From Candidatus Pacearchaeota archaeon (GTDB lineage Archaea; Nanobdellota; Nanobdellia; UBA10117; JABICX01): a DNA stretch of 64,000 nt. Positions within the stretch are counted from its first letter, which is position 1. Every line of letters begins with the position of its first letter. Below are positions 10,100 to 18,780 of the stretch, in pieces. Position numbers and translations under genes: made by a program. The notes under the pieces are model-generated. The model was not told where the DNA came from and ran no database searches. It worked only from the letters and a program-made list of their open reading frames with translations. The stretch spans positions 1 through 64,000 of the forward strand of contig JAFCGM010000004.1 in NCBI GenBank assembly GCA_017608025.1. Reading direction: 5' to 3'.

Positions 10100-10728
10100 C
10101 TTTTCTTTCTCACATTAATTTTAGGACACTCATCTTTAAACGCACACTCAGAGCATTTAGGTGAAATCAGAGTGCAAACATTCTGCCCAAAAGCAACAAC
10201 AAGAAAATTAAATTCTCTCTTATATTTGTCTGAAACAAATTCATTTAATATTTTTTCAGTTTCCTCAGGCACTTTTGTTTTTGCAAAACCCGCTCTATTC
10301 ATAACTTTGTGAACATGCGTGTCAACTCCAATAACTAATTTGCCAAAAGCTACTGCTGCGACAACATTTGCAGTTTTTCTCCCAACTCCTGAAAGCCCAA
10401 TCAAATCTTCAATTTTATCTAGTACCTTACCTCCAAAATCATCCAAAGCATTTGGCAATTTCTTCAAATATCTTGCCTTGTTCTTATAAAAATTAATAGG
10501 CTTATTATATCTCTTAATTCTTGCTCAGAAATTACTGGCATTTTCAACCTGTTCAAACAACTTTCTAGCAATCTTAAAAGTTGTCTTGTCATTTGTCCTT
10601 GCAGATAAGATTGTAGCCACTAAAACCTTAAAAGGATTTTTTGTTGTAATTTCAACCTTGTCAGACATTGGCAGGTCAAAGACTCTGGTTTCCTTCCTCA
10701 GAGTCAAAATCATACCCTCAATTTTCAT
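10096..10728 (-). pseudogene. nth: Endonuclease III (Nth), disrupted by two compensating frameshifts and an in-frame TGA
   Basis: VATILSARTNDKTTFKIARKLFEQVEN then (other frame) MPVISEQELRDIIS then (original frame) PINFYKNKARYLKKLP...GLSGVGRKTANVV...VDTHVHKVMNR...C-X6-C-X2-C-X5-C cluster. Confidence 0.8.
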
Positions 10729-11005
10729 AACAAATGCTCCAAAGCACACACATTAACAAACAAAAATTATTAAGGGTTTTGAAGAACATAAAAATAAAAC
10801 CAAAAAAATTCAAAAGTCTTATTTTGAGTATTACTACTAAAAAATAATGAATATATGTTTTTCAAAAACATACACTATAGACCTCTATTATATAGAAAAA
10901 AATATAAACATTTTTATATCTTAATATAAACGATATTATTAAATAGCAGTGAATGTGTAGAATATACTTTTTAGTAACAACATATTCATTTATCTAATTT
11001 AAAAA

Positions 11006-11704
11006 ATGAAAAAATTCAAAGTTGCAGGAATTCTTGGCGGCTTAGGTCCAGAAGCTACTAAGAATTTGTATGAAAGGATTTTAGAAAAAACAAAAGCTAG
11101 AGTGGACCAAGATAACATCCCGATGCTTATATTCAATAACCCGCAAATTCCTGACCGATCAAATTTTCTCTTAAATAACAAAGAAAACCCTGAGCAAGAA
11201 TTAATAAAAACTGCTCAAACTCTTGAAAAAGCTGGCGCAGACTTTATTGTAATGCCCTGCAATACAGCTCACTATTTCATGAACACTGTTGCAAAATCAA
11301 TTTCAATCCCGTTTATAAACATTATAGACCTTACTTCTGAGTTCATTTCCCAAAAATTTCCAAACAAAAAAAAAGCAGGGTTGCTAATTACAACTGGCTC
11401 CAAAAGAACAAACATGTATACTGAAAGCTTGCAAAAATTCGGAATTTCTGCAATTTATCCAGAAGAAAATTTGCAAAAGAAAGTAATGGATGCAATTTAC
11501 AAAGTAAAGGCAAACAAGAAAAAAGAAGCAAGAAAAATCCTTAAACATGCAGCAAAAGAACTCAAAAAAAAGGGAGCAGAAGTAATCATAATGGGATGCA
11601 CAGAAATTCCTCTTGTTCTTGAGCAAAAAGACATTAACATTCCATTAATAAATCCTATTGAAATTCTCGCTGATAAAACAATTCTTGAATCTAGAGGTTA
11701 CTAA
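11006..11704 (+). CDS. Aspartate/glutamate racemase family protein
   Basis: GILGGLGPEATKNLYERI, FIVMPCNTAHYF, GAEVIIMGCTEIPLV. Confidence 0.9.
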   Translation: MKKFKVAGILGGLGPEATKNLYERILEKTKARVDQDNIPMLIFNNPQIPDRSNFLLNNKENPEQELIKTAQTLEKAGADFIVMPCNTAHYFMNTVAKSISIPFINIIDLTSEFISQKFPNKKKAGLLITTGSKRTNMYTESLQKFGISAIYPEENLQKKVMDAIYKVKANKKKEARKILKHAAKELKKKGAEVIIMGCTEIPLVLEQKDINIPLINPIEILADKTILESRGY

Positions 11705-11710
11705 GCAAAA

Positions 11711-12565
11711 ATGAGAACAATAATTCTACATCATGATTTAGAGTGGTCAGAAAAAGAGTTTGCTAATTACCTCAAGAAGAAAAACATTAAAGTTTTTTTC
11801 AAAGACATTAGAGAAACTGATCTTGAAGAGATAATCAATTTAGAGCCAGATTTAATTTTAAACAGAGTTTACGCAAGTGTTGCAAACAGAGATTATTCTG
11901 CAATTCCAAAAACTCTTGAATTGCTGAAAAAATTAGATGGAAAATTTAAAGTAGTTAATAACTATGATGCAAGCAGAATTGATTACAGCAAATATTATGC
12001 CTATCAGAAAATGTCTGAAGCAAAAATTTATACGCCAAAAACATGGTTGCTCAATAACTTTAAAGAAAATACCTTTCCTGTTGTTGTAAAAAGAGATACT
12101 GGCGGAAGAGCAAAAGACCTAAAAATTGCATTTAACAAAAAAGACCTTAATGACGCAGTTAAAAAAATTAGAAAAGATGTGCAATACAAAGGAGATATTA
12201 TTGTTCAGGAATTTGTCAAATCAATCAAAGATTATGATTTTAGAATTGGTTTATTTGGAAATGATTTTTTGTATGGGCACAAAAGAACTTTAATTGAAAA
12301 TGGAACTAACTATAAATGGATGGCAAGCATTTCAAAAGGTTCCAAAGTCCTTAATTTGGAAAGCAGAGATTCAGAATTAATTGATTTTGCAAAAAAAGTT
12401 AATGAAATAGTTGGAATAAAGTTTAATGTGCTTGATATAATTGAAACTGAAAAAGGCTATTGCGTTATTGAAAACAATCCTACTCCTAATTATGGCGTTC
12501 ATTGGAACAACCAAAAAATAAATCCAATAAACATGTACATCAATGGACTATTAAAAGAATGTTAG
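11711..12565 (+). CDS. RimK-like ATP-grasp ligase
   Basis: FPVVVKRDTGGRAKDLKIA, IVQEFVKSIKDYDFRIGLFGNDFLYGHKR, KFNVLDIIETEKGYCVIENNPTPNYGVHW. Confidence 0.85.
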   Translation: MRTIILHHDLEWSEKEFANYLKKKNIKVFFKDIRETDLEEIINLEPDLILNRVYASVANRDYSAIPKTLELLKKLDGKFKVVNNYDASRIDYSKYYAYQKMSEAKIYTPKTWLLNNFKENTFPVVVKRDTGGRAKDLKIAFNKKDLNDAVKKIRKDVQYKGDIIVQEFVKSIKDYDFRIGLFGNDFLYGHKRTLIENGTNYKWMASISKGSKVLNLESRDSELIDFAKKVNEIVGIKFNVLDIIETEKGYCVIENNPTPNYGVHWNNQKINPINMYINGLLKEC

Positions 12566-13812
12566 AATCAATTATAAACTCTCAAAAAACAGAAGAATTA
12601 TTATTAAAAGTAAATTTAAAACCTCAAGAAATTGATAAAGTTCTTTCTGAAAACAATCTTCTGTATAACAATAAAACCTATCCTTTAATATTAAATCCAA
12701 TTATTCTATCAAATCAAGAAAAATTAAACAAACTTGCAAGCTCATGGTACAAATTAATAAACAATATAACAAATGAAATTAAAGAAAACAAAAAACTTCA
12801 AGAAGAAATTAAAAAATTAAATCCTAATTATAAGGTTCTAGTTAATAATTTAATCAATAACAATGAATCTCCTGCTTGTTTTTCAAGAATTGATGGAATA
12901 TTAACTGAAAATGGAATTAAGTTAACAGAATTTAATATGAACTCTCCTGGAGGACTTTTAACTCTTGAAAAAATGCATTCACTAATTACTTCTCTGTATG
13001 AAGAAAAAGAAATTATAAACAAAAATAAATTTTATTTTCAAAAAGGTTCTGAAGCTCTTAAAAATTTTTTCATAAACTCTTATTCTAAAAAAGCAGACAA
13101 CGGACTGTTTGCAATTATTGGAAAAAAAGATGATGAAGAAAAAGCAGAACATCTTTTCTGGAAAAAAACACTTGAAGACAATGGAATTCCTACAATATTA
13201 ATTGATTATCAGGACAAAAACCTCTCATTTAATGGAAATCTAAAATACAACAATGAAAAAATAGATATTATTTACAGAAGATTGTTTCCAATAAAAAACA
13301 AAGACTTAATTAAAGCAGAACAAAACAATTCCTGTTATTTTATTAACCCACTTTACTCTTCAGTCTTTGGAAACAAATCAATGCTCTCTCTTATTCATAA
13401 ACTTAAAAATTTAGATGGTTTTGAAAATTCAAAAGATTTTATTAAAAACAGCATAATAAAAACACAAGAATTGTCTATTGCAGAAAATATCAACAAAGAA
13501 AAAAGTGTAATAAAAATATCAGAATCTAGCGGCGGAAAAGGAGTTTTTATTGGAAAAGCAACTTCAGAAGAAAAATGGAATTCCTTACTTAAAAATCCTA
13601 ATGGAAAAATAATCCAAGAATACATTCCTCAACCAAAAAGAAATTTCATTGGAAATAAATATCCAACTCTGACCCTAAGAAAATTTGATTTCAACCTTTA
13701 TGTTCTTAAAGACAAGGCAATAATGCCTTACATCAGAGTTAATGCTCCAAATGAATATCGCTCAAACAATGCCTGCGGCTCATCAGAAAGTATTTGCTTA
13801 TTTGAAAAATGA
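12559..13812 (+). CDS. ATP-grasp-like enzyme, glutathionylspermidine synthase/circularly-permuted-like
   Basis: FSRIDGILTENGIKLTEFNMNSPGGLL, SVIKISESSGGKGVFIGKAT, IIQEYIPQP; start overlaps preceding stop. Confidence 0.6.
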   Translation: MLESIINSQKTEELLLKVNLKPQEIDKVLSENNLLYNNKTYPLILNPIILSNQEKLNKLASSWYKLINNITNEIKENKKLQEEIKKLNPNYKVLVNNLINNNESPACFSRIDGILTENGIKLTEFNMNSPGGLLTLEKMHSLITSLYEEKEIINKNKFYFQKGSEALKNFFINSYSKKADNGLFAIIGKKDDEEKAEHLFWKKTLEDNGIPTILIDYQDKNLSFNGNLKYNNEKIDIIYRRLFPIKNKDLIKAEQNNSCYFINPLYSSVFGNKSMLSLIHKLKNLDGFENSKDFIKNSIIKTQELSIAENINKEKSVIKISESSGGKGVFIGKATSEEKWNSLLKNPNGKIIQEYIPQPKRNFIGNKYPTLTLRKFDFNLYVLKDKAIMPYIRVNAPNEYRSNNACGSSESICLFEK

Positions 13813-14747
13813 AAAAAGTATTGCTAACATTAAGTAACAGAGGACTAAATAATCTAAGCACTTTTCCAACATTTAATTCAATAACAAACTTTCTAAATAA
13901 AAAATATAACCTCACAATAACAAACCCATCAAGCTATAATTTTAAAAACAATCTCTTAAAAAAAACCTTTAAATACAAAAACTCCAAAATAATAAAAGAC
14001 AAAGAAAATATAATTCCTTCAGCAGATTTTTGGTTAGTTTACAGCGATGGATATCCTGAAGATGAAAAAGCTATTGGTTTTAAATGCAAAACTGATTTTG
14101 TTAATGCACAAATAAAATTTTTGCAGAATTTTGAAAACAGCATTAAAATCCTAAACAAACCTACAAACGAACAAAAAACTCAGAAAAAATATTTCACTGA
14201 ACTAAGTCCAAGCAAATACGCAATAATCCCTACTTATCTTGCCAATAGCAAAAGCCAGCTGGAATCTTTGCTTGAAGAAAAAAAAGAATTGGTTGCAAAA
14301 CCAAACATCGGTGGCGGAAGATTTGGAATTGAAAAAATAAACTCAACATCTAATTTGGAAAAGTTCTTTGAAATTCCTGAACCGTATGTATTTCAGGAAA
14401 TGTATCCTGGAAATGAAACACGAATCTGGTTTTTAGATGAAAAAGCAATTGGCGCAAGAACAGCCATTGGAAGACGAACCCCCTGGTCAAATGAAAAAGA
14501 AAATTACCAAGTATTAAAAAACCGTGAAATCCCTCAATTGGAAAAAAAAATAAAAGACGCAAAAAAAATTCTCAAAGGATTTAATATTGAAGAAGGAATT
14601 TATTCTGTAGATTTTATGGCAGACAAAGTTAATGAAATAAACGGAGCAGGATTAGGTTTCACATTCAATAATAAGCAAGACAAGCAAGTAGTAGATTATC
14701 GGCCGAAACTCATAAATTACCTTTCAAATAAAATCAAAAACCTTTAA
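13809..14747 (+). CDS. Glutathione-synthetase-like ATP-grasp protein
   Basis: LVAKPNIGGGRFGIEKI, YVFQEMYPGNETRIWFLDEKAIGARTAIGRR, GIYSVDFMADKVNEINGAGLGF; overlaps preceding gene by 4 nt. Confidence 0.75.
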   Translation: MKKVLLTLSNRGLNNLSTFPTFNSITNFLNKKYNLTITNPSSYNFKNNLLKKTFKYKNSKIIKDKENIIPSADFWLVYSDGYPEDEKAIGFKCKTDFVNAQIKFLQNFENSIKILNKPTNEQKTQKKYFTELSPSKYAIIPTYLANSKSQLESLLEEKKELVAKPNIGGGRFGIEKINSTSNLEKFFEIPEPYVFQEMYPGNETRIWFLDEKAIGARTAIGRRTPWSNEKENYQVLKNREIPQLEKKIKDAKKILKGFNIEEGIYSVDFMADKVNEINGAGLGFTFNNKQDKQVVDYRPKLINYLSNKIKNL

Positions 14748-14751
14748 TGAA

Positions 14752-14794
14752 CATATTTCATGTTAAAAAGCTAAAAAAACAAATATGAAATATG
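14752..14794. other. Inverted repeat CATATTTCAT ... ATGAAATATG directly after the racemase/ATP-grasp operon
   Basis: Perfect 10-bp arms at 14752-14761 and 14785-14794. Confidence 0.5.
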
Positions 14795-14869
14795 AACAGG
14801 ATTTTCAAAGATGTTGTATTTTGGTTCACGATTTTTTCCAAGAATTACTAAAAGATTTATGCAGAAATT

Positions 14870-15517
14870 CTAAAACAAATAATCTCTTTTTTTGTTTTCT
14901 TCCCTCACGTTGAAAACAAAAGTCGCAATGCCATAAAAAATTCTCAGAACAAATTCAAGCAAAATTGCAAAAATTAAGTAATATGCAATTGTCTCCCACA
15001 GCGGCGGAATATTTAAAACAAGATTAAAGGAATTCAAAAAAGAAACTCCAGAAACATCAACTAAAAAAACAGAAAGCAAGCCAAAAGGAATTAATTTGGC
15101 AATGTCTTTTGACAATTCCTCGCTATAATAAGCAGTAATCCTAACAGCAATAACAAGAGTCATTGAAATCAAAAGTATGTGTGAAGCAGACTGGTTTTTG
15201 GTAAGAAATGTCAAAAGCAAAGAAAGAACTCCAAACCAGAAAACAGAAAAAATCGGAAAAATCAAAACATACTCAATAAAATAAAGCACAACTCTCAGTG
15301 ATTTGTAAAAAACAGGATTTGAAAATCGATTATATTGATTCAAGTTTAGGTCAAATATGTTTTTCCGAGCAACAAACCTGTAAAATTTGAAAACAAAAAT
15401 AGAATAAACAACCATAACTATTGAAAACAAAACTAATGGAAGCAAAACTTCTGTTGCTTTCTCAATTGATAAAAACGAAAACAGAGCCAAGGCCATTAAT
15501 TTAAATAAAGAGTCCAT
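14870..15517 (-). CDS. Multi-pass membrane protein, unknown function
   Basis: Several hydrophobic segments; ORF trimmed to internal Met. Confidence 0.6.
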   Translation of the reverse strand: MDSLFKLMALALFSFLSIEKATEVLLPLVLFSIVMVVYSIFVFKFYRFVARKNIFDLNLNQYNRFSNPVFYKSLRVVLYFIEYVLIFPIFSVFWFGVLSLLLTFLTKNQSASHILLISMTLVIAVRITAYYSEELSKDIAKLIPFGLLSVFLVDVSGVSFLNSFNLVLNIPPLWETIAYYLIFAILLEFVLRIFYGIATFVFNVREENKKRDYLF

Positions 15518-15575
15518 AAATAAAAGCTTATTGAAAAAAGCAATATTTAATAAAACCAAAAAACAACAATTATTT

Positions 15576-16019
15576 ATGCACCTCACAAAAGATCAGAAAT
15601 TTCTCAAAAAAACAGTCTCTGTTGGAAAGAAAATTCAAGAAATATCTTCATATCTTAGCATGGCTGATCAGGCAAAAACCCCACCAGAGAAAGCAATACT
15701 CTCCCGCAAAGCAGAAGCAAAAGCCATAGAAGTGAAAAAGAAATTTAAAAGCATTGGAAATTTCATCCTTGACATAAAAAAAGAAACAGAATCAATTAAA
15801 CAATACTTAGAAAAAAAAGAAAGGCAGGAAAAATTAGAGGAACTGAAAGAAAAAAAGGAAGAACGGCGCAAAAAAAGGGAAAGAAGAAAAGAAGAGCGAA
15901 GAGCGAAAAGAGAAAAAAGAAAAAGGGAAAAGCAGCTTAGAAAACAAATGCTTCGGCAGCAAAAAAAGCAACAGCAGATATTCCAATCAGAGCATCAAGA
16001 AACTGAGTTGAGCCGATGA
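15576..16019 (+). CDS. Highly charged coiled-coil protein (K/E/R-rich)
   Basis: [45 protein letters not shown]. Confidence 0.65.
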   Translation: MHLTKDQKFLKKTVSVGKKIQEISSYLSMADQAKTPPEKAILSRKAEAKAIEVKKKFKSIGNFILDIKKETESIKQYLEKKERQEKLEELKEKKEERRKKRERRKEERRAKREKRKREKQLRKQMLRQQKKQQQIFQSEHQETELSR

Positions 16020-16210
16020 AACTTATGAAAAACCGAACATCCATAATAATTGCCCACCGCCTTTCAACAATAATGAAAGCAGACAAAATAATTGTAATTG
16101 AAAAAGGAAAAATTACTCAAACAGGAACCCACAAAGACCTTCTTAAGCAACCAGGAAGATATAAAAAGCTCTGGGACCTTCAAAAAGGCGGATACTTGGA
16201 GATGAAATAA
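16016..16210 (+). pseudogene. Orphan C-terminal fragment of an ABC-transporter ATPase (H-loop region only)
   Basis: [50 protein letters not shown]; no Walker A, Walker B or signature motif. Confidence 0.7.
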
Positions 16211-16211
16211 T

Positions 16212-16766
16212 TTAAAGCAGTTTATTTAAAAATACATCCAAATTTTCTCGCTGTTTATCCAAATTTTTAGTATAGCGTCTAAGCTTAACTCCTGCTTCTT
16301 CCAGCATTTCAATTGCGAATTTGTGAGGATAAGAACCCATATATACAATTTCATTAATTCCCGTATTTATTATTTCTTTAGCGCAGTAAGTGCAAGGTGA
16401 TGTTGTAGAATACAGTGTTGCTTTATCTATTGACACGCCATGCTTTGCTGCCTGAAGTGCTGCATTTACTTCTGCATGTGCAGCATAACAATCTTCAAGT
16501 TTTTCTCCAGATTTGTATCCATTTTTAATTCTTCTGCAAAATCCTCTTTCAACACAATTTTTAACACCTTTTGATGCACCATTATATCCTGTTGAAAGAA
16601 TTTGCTTGTCTCTAACAATAATCGCACCTGCATGTCTTGAAAGACAAGTGCTTCTTGTAGAGACAAGGTCTGCAATAAGCATAAAGAAATCATCCCATGA
16701 CTGATTGTTTCTAGTATTAATTAAAATTTCGTCATCTATTTTTCTGACAGGACCAGAATATGGCAT
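16212..16766 (-). CDS. Deoxycytidylate (dCMP) deaminase family protein
   Basis: HAEVNAALQAAKHG and TTSPCTYCAKEIINTGI zinc motifs. Confidence 0.9.
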   Translation of the reverse strand: MPYSGPVRKIDDEILINTRNNQSWDDFFMLIADLVSTRSTCLSRHAGAIIVRDKQILSTGYNGASKGVKNCVERGFCRRIKNGYKSGEKLEDCYAAHAEVNAALQAAKHGVSIDKATLYSTTSPCTYCAKEIINTGINEIVYMGSYPHKFAIEMLEEAGVKLRRYTKNLDKQRENLDVFLNKLL

Positions 16767-16807
16767 AAAGCAAAATTGATTTTGTTATTTTTAAATATTT
16801 GTTGCTT

Positions 16808-17248
16808 TTATTTTTCATTTTTGCGGTAATCTTTAATTGCAGCCTTCAATGCCTGGTCCCCCAAAACAGAACAATGAATTTTGTTTGGCGGCAAACCTCC
16901 AAGCCTGTCTAAAATGTCTTTTGCAGTAATCTTCTCTGCTTCTTCTAACTTCATTCCGCCTTTTTCAGTAATCATAACAGAAAGCATTGATGTTGATGCA
17001 ATTGCTGAAGTGCAGCCAAATGTACGCCATCTGCATCTTTTTATTTTTCCATTCTCAACAGAAATCCACATTCGCATAACATCTCCACAAGCAGGGCTTC
17101 CAACCTCGCCAACTCCATTCGGTCTTATTAACTCAATATCCTTATCAGAAAGTGCCATATTCTTAGGATGAAAAAAATGTTCTTTAACAATTTTAGAATA
17201 AAACCATTCCTTGCCATGTTTTTTTATGTCAGCCATTATTCTCCACAC
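16808..17248 (-). CDS. iscU: Fe-S cluster scaffold protein NifU/IscU
   Basis: GSPACGDVMRMWISVENGKIKRCRWRTFGCTSAIASTSM and KIHCSVLGDQALKAAI. Confidence 0.93.
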   Translation of the reverse strand: MWRIMADIKKHGKEWFYSKIVKEHFFHPKNMALSDKDIELIRPNGVGEVGSPACGDVMRMWISVENGKIKRCRWRTFGCTSAIASTSMLSVMITEKGGMKLEEAEKITAKDILDRLGGLPPNKIHCSVLGDQALKAAIKDYRKNEK

Positions 17249-18441
17249 TCTCTTGCTTTCTTATTTTTCATAATTAGCTCCTCAATTGAAAAATCCAAAG
17301 GAGACATTTTTCGTAGTTTTTTAACAAAATTCTCAATAAATCCCAAAGCAATATCAATTTGCTTTTTTGTAATGTCTTTTCCCAATGAAAATCTCATTGA
17401 AGAATGTGCAATCTCAGGAGAATTTCCAATAGCAGTTACAACATGAGAGGGTGCCAAATCTTTTGATGAACATGCAGAGCCGGTTGAAGCAAAGATTCCT
17501 TCTTCATTAAGCAACAAAAGCAAGGATTCTCCCTCAATGTTTGCAAATGAAACATTCACATTATTTGGAAGGCGATTTTCCCTAGGTCCATTAAGTTTTG
17601 TGTCTGGAATTTTCAGCAATTCATTAATAAAATAATCTCGCAGTTCAGTCAACTTGCGAATTTCTTTTTCCTTTTCCTCATAAACCAATTCAAGAGCTTT
17701 TGCAAAACCAACAATGTTTGCAACATTCTCTGTTCCAGACCTTATCCCATTTTCCTGGCCTCCGCCATAAAGAATAGGCTCAATTTCAACCCCCTTTTTC
17801 TTGTAAAGAATTCCAACACCCTTTGGTCCGTAAATCTTTGAGCCATTTAAAGTCATCATGTCAACACCCAAATCCAAAACATCAATATTGCAGTAATTTG
17901 CTGCCTGACACGCATCAGTGTGAAAAGCAACTCCTTTTTCCTTGCAAATCTTGGCAAGCTCTTTTATATTCTGAATTGTTCCAATCTCATTGTTTGCATA
18001 AATAATTGAAACAAAAATTGTGTCATTTCTTATGGCTTTCTTTAAATCTTCAGCAAAAACAAATCCTTCAGAATCCACATCCAAAAAAGTTACATCAAAT
18101 CCTTCTTTGCTTAATCTCTCAAAGCAATGTGAAACAGCATGGTGTTCTATTTTCGTAGTTATAATATGCTTTCCCTTATCTCTGTTTTTCCGGGCATATC
18201 CGAAAATAGCTAAATTGTCAGATTCTGTTCCAGAACCAGTAAAAATAATCTCTTCTTTACTGCAGTTCAGAATATTTGAAACTTTTTGCCTTGCTTCCTC
18301 AATTGCTTGTCTTGCTTCAATACCTTTGTTATGCATTGAATTTGGATTTCCGTATTTGCCTTTGAAATAAGGAAGCATTTCCTTCAAAACTCTTTTGTCT
18401 GTTTTTGTTGTTGCTGCATTGTCAAAATATATCTCTTTCAT
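17236..18441 (-). CDS. iscS: Cysteine desulfurase NifS/IscS
   Basis: YFDNAATTKTD, HTDACQAANY, NGSKIYGPKGVGILY, STGSACSSKDLAPSHV. Confidence 0.95.
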   Translation of the reverse strand: MKEIYFDNAATTKTDKRVLKEMLPYFKGKYGNPNSMHNKGIEARQAIEEARQKVSNILNCSKEEIIFTGSGTESDNLAIFGYARKNRDKGKHIITTKIEHHAVSHCFERLSKEGFDVTFLDVDSEGFVFAEDLKKAIRNDTIFVSIIYANNEIGTIQNIKELAKICKEKGVAFHTDACQAANYCNIDVLDLGVDMMTLNGSKIYGPKGVGILYKKKGVEIEPILYGGGQENGIRSGTENVANIVGFAKALELVYEEKEKEIRKLTELRDYFINELLKIPDTKLNGPRENRLPNNVNVSFANIEGESLLLLLNEEGIFASTGSACSSKDLAPSHVVTAIGNSPEIAHSSMRFSLGKDITKKQIDIALGFIENFVKKLRKMSPLDFSIEELIMKNKKARECGE

Positions 18442-18740
18442 TCTAACCTCCAGCAATCTTTTCCGCAATAACCTGAAACATGCTTTTCAACAAGGCGTAT
18501 CAGCGGTTCTATTGTCTTTTTGTTTAGAGAATAAATCCTCTTTTTGCCGTCTCTTCTTGCATAAACAAAATGGCAACGCTCTAATTTTTTGAGATTGTGG
18601 CTTATTTTTGATTGTTCTTCTCCAACTTCTTTGCAAATCTCTGAAACACACTTTTCTGAATCCAAAAGCGCATCAATTATCTTTAACCGAGTATTATTGG
18701 CAATTACTTCAAAAAACAGATTATAGGATTTGCATTTCAT
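18438..18740 (-). CDS. ArsR-family winged-helix regulator with C-terminal CGKDC motif
   Basis: NNTRLKIIDALLDSEKCVSEICKEVGEEQSKISHNLKKLERCHFVYARRDGKKRIYSL; stop overlaps iscS start (ATGA). Confidence 0.85.
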   Translation of the reverse strand: MKCKSYNLFFEVIANNTRLKIIDALLDSEKCVSEICKEVGEEQSKISHNLKKLERCHFVYARRDGKKRIYSLNKKTIEPLIRLVEKHVSGYCGKDCWRLE

Positions 18741-18780
18741 ATGAAATTATATTCATATATAGTTTATAAGAATTTCGCTT

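Noticed and set aside
10440-10560. TGA recoding (alternative genetic code) to explain the in-frame stop in nth
   Set aside because: The expected protein sequence is in another frame around the TGA, so frameshifts explain it better; other genes use TGA as a normal stop.
10850-10885. Short ORF MNICFSKTYTIDLYYIEKNINIFIS upstream of the racemase/ATP-grasp operon as a precursor peptide
   Set aside because: Extremely AT-rich, contains a simple palindrome (ATGTTTTTCAAAAACAT), no leader/core features; unsupported.
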